Origin: Planctomycetaceae bacterium
GTDB taxonomy: Bacteria > Planctomycetota > Planctomycetia > Pirellulales > Pirellulaceae
Assembly (NCBI GenBank): GCA_015490875.1
Contig: WFWZ01000182.1
Coordinates: 1 to 32,711, forward strand
DNA length: 32,711 bases
Direction: 5' to 3'
Position 1 is the stretch's first letter. Each line of letters opens with the position of its first letter. Under the pieces are notes generated by a model. It was not told where the DNA came from, ran no database searches, and worked only from the letters and a program-made list of their open reading frames with translations. Positions 32,212 through 32,711 of this stretch are shown here, in pieces. A program made the translations under genes and the position numbers.

Positions 32212-32711
32212 CTTTCTGCGACTCCGCTTCGATGGCCTCGATGTCACGCAGTATCTGCCGCCATTCGGGTCGGACTTCGGCCCGCACGCGCCACGGTTGG
32301 GTCGAGCGGTCGACCATGTGGTCGAGCCACTCGTTCCAGACATCGAGTGAGGCTTGTTGGAGTGAACGGTCGATTTCCTGGAGGACGAGGACCTTGCCTC
32401 CGAGCGAAGAAAAGGCAGTCTTGGTTGCTTGGTCGCTCATCCGCCGAGCGTACCGCTCGATCGGACGCACCTGCAATCGCAGCATCCGATAGGTGCGGAA
32501 CATCTCGCGGAGATGTCCGATGAGTTCCTCCTCCGATTCTCCCTCGGGCGCGGTCAAGTGGAGTTTCCCGTCTTCTCCGGGGCTCAAAATGTTCATCACC
32601 AGCGCCCGCGCAGCGGCGCCGGCGTCGGCGGCCTGGTCCGATTCGGCTGACAGCAAGACGACCGCCATGCGCGTCTTGAGAAAACGTTTCCATTTCCGTT
32701 CGAGTTCTCCC
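32201..32711 (-). CDS. Unrecognised protein, C-terminal part (gene runs off the window)
   Basis: The frame stays open to the window edge, giving at least 169 residues; an internal ATG at 32668 is not necessarily the start because ELERKWKRFLKTR precedes it in frame. The visible part is mainly charged and helical (PEGESEEELIGHLREMFRTYRMLRLQVRPIERYARRMSDQATK and VLVLQEIDRSLQQASLDVWNEWLDHMVD), with no membrane helix or known motif. It ends SQKDDF and overlaps the DUF1549/DUF1553 start by 11 bp, so the three genes at this end are probably one transcript. I do not recognise a family. Confidence 0.65.
   Translation of the reverse strand, partial: GELERKWKRFLKTRMAVVLLSAESDQAADAGAAARALVMNILSPGEDGKLHLTAPEGESEEELIGHLREMFRTYRMLRLQVRPIERYARRMSDQATKTAFSSLGGKVLVLQEIDRSLQQASLDVWNEWLDHMVDRSTQPWRVRAEVRPEWRQILRDIEAIEAESQKDDF

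Overview
This window is chromosomal DNA from a planctomycete (Planctomycetota, probably a Pirellulales-like lineage). The evidence is the paired DUF1549/DUF1553 and DUF1501 genes, a truncated sulfatase, a PIG-L deacetylase, a Tat-exported transglutaminase-like protein and the moderately high GC. The set of envelope genes (BamD-like, LptE-like, KDO-phosphate pathway, a giant Lpt-like protein) indicates a Gram-negative, LPS-type cell envelope. No rRNA, tRNA, CRISPR array or prophage is visible.

Region 1 (1-12.6 kb, almost all minus strand) is a dense housekeeping run read from right to left: purA, uppS, cdsA, phoH, a PgpH/YqfF-type 7TM-HD phosphohydrolase, ybeY, a CorC/HlyC protein, recO, a BamD-like gene, an LptE-like lipoprotein gene and a class II fructose-bisphosphate aldolase gene. 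From phoH to the BamD-like gene, neighbours mostly touch or overlap (1-nt gap, ATGA, GTGA, 15-nt gap, TGATG), which suggests translational coupling. At the extreme left a sulfatase gene is cut after about 90 codons where it meets the 3' end of a transposase gene reading the other way.

Region 2 (12.6-20.7 kb) is mixed. It has two tandem transglutaminase-like paralogues (the first without the catalytic Cys and His), a cluster of fold-back repeats, a PIG-L deacetylase, a CX5R phosphatase-like protein, a family 2-like glycosyltransferase whose 3' end overlaps a small convergent membrane-protein gene, an HDOD protein and a TPR protein.

Region 3 (20.7-25.7 kb, minus strand) is kdsD-kdsC followed by a 977-residue membrane-anchored, OstA/LptA-like protein. 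The order matches kdsD-kdsC-lptC-lptA of proteobacteria, with one giant protein where lptC and lptA would be. A short element with inverted ends lies behind it, and a second pair of fold-back repeats lies in front.

Region 4 (26.2-29.5 kb) is an NtrC-class sigma-54 activator with its histidine kinase (GTGA overlap). Upstream, in the kinase's 5' region, sit a 40-bp near-perfect palindrome and, about 96 bp further on, a consensus -24/-12 sigma-54 promoter pointing away from the kinase. No convincing protein gene lies directly downstream, so it may drive an RNA antisense to the DUF1501 gene.

Region 5 (29.5-32.7 kb, minus strand) is a DUF1501 gene, a DUF1549/DUF1553 gene and the 3' part of an unrecognised gene that runs off the window.

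Most promising for follow-up: the apparent one-polypeptide Lpt bridge, the sigma-54 promoter plus palindrome beside its likely regulator, and the enzyme/pseudo-enzyme transglutaminase pair.
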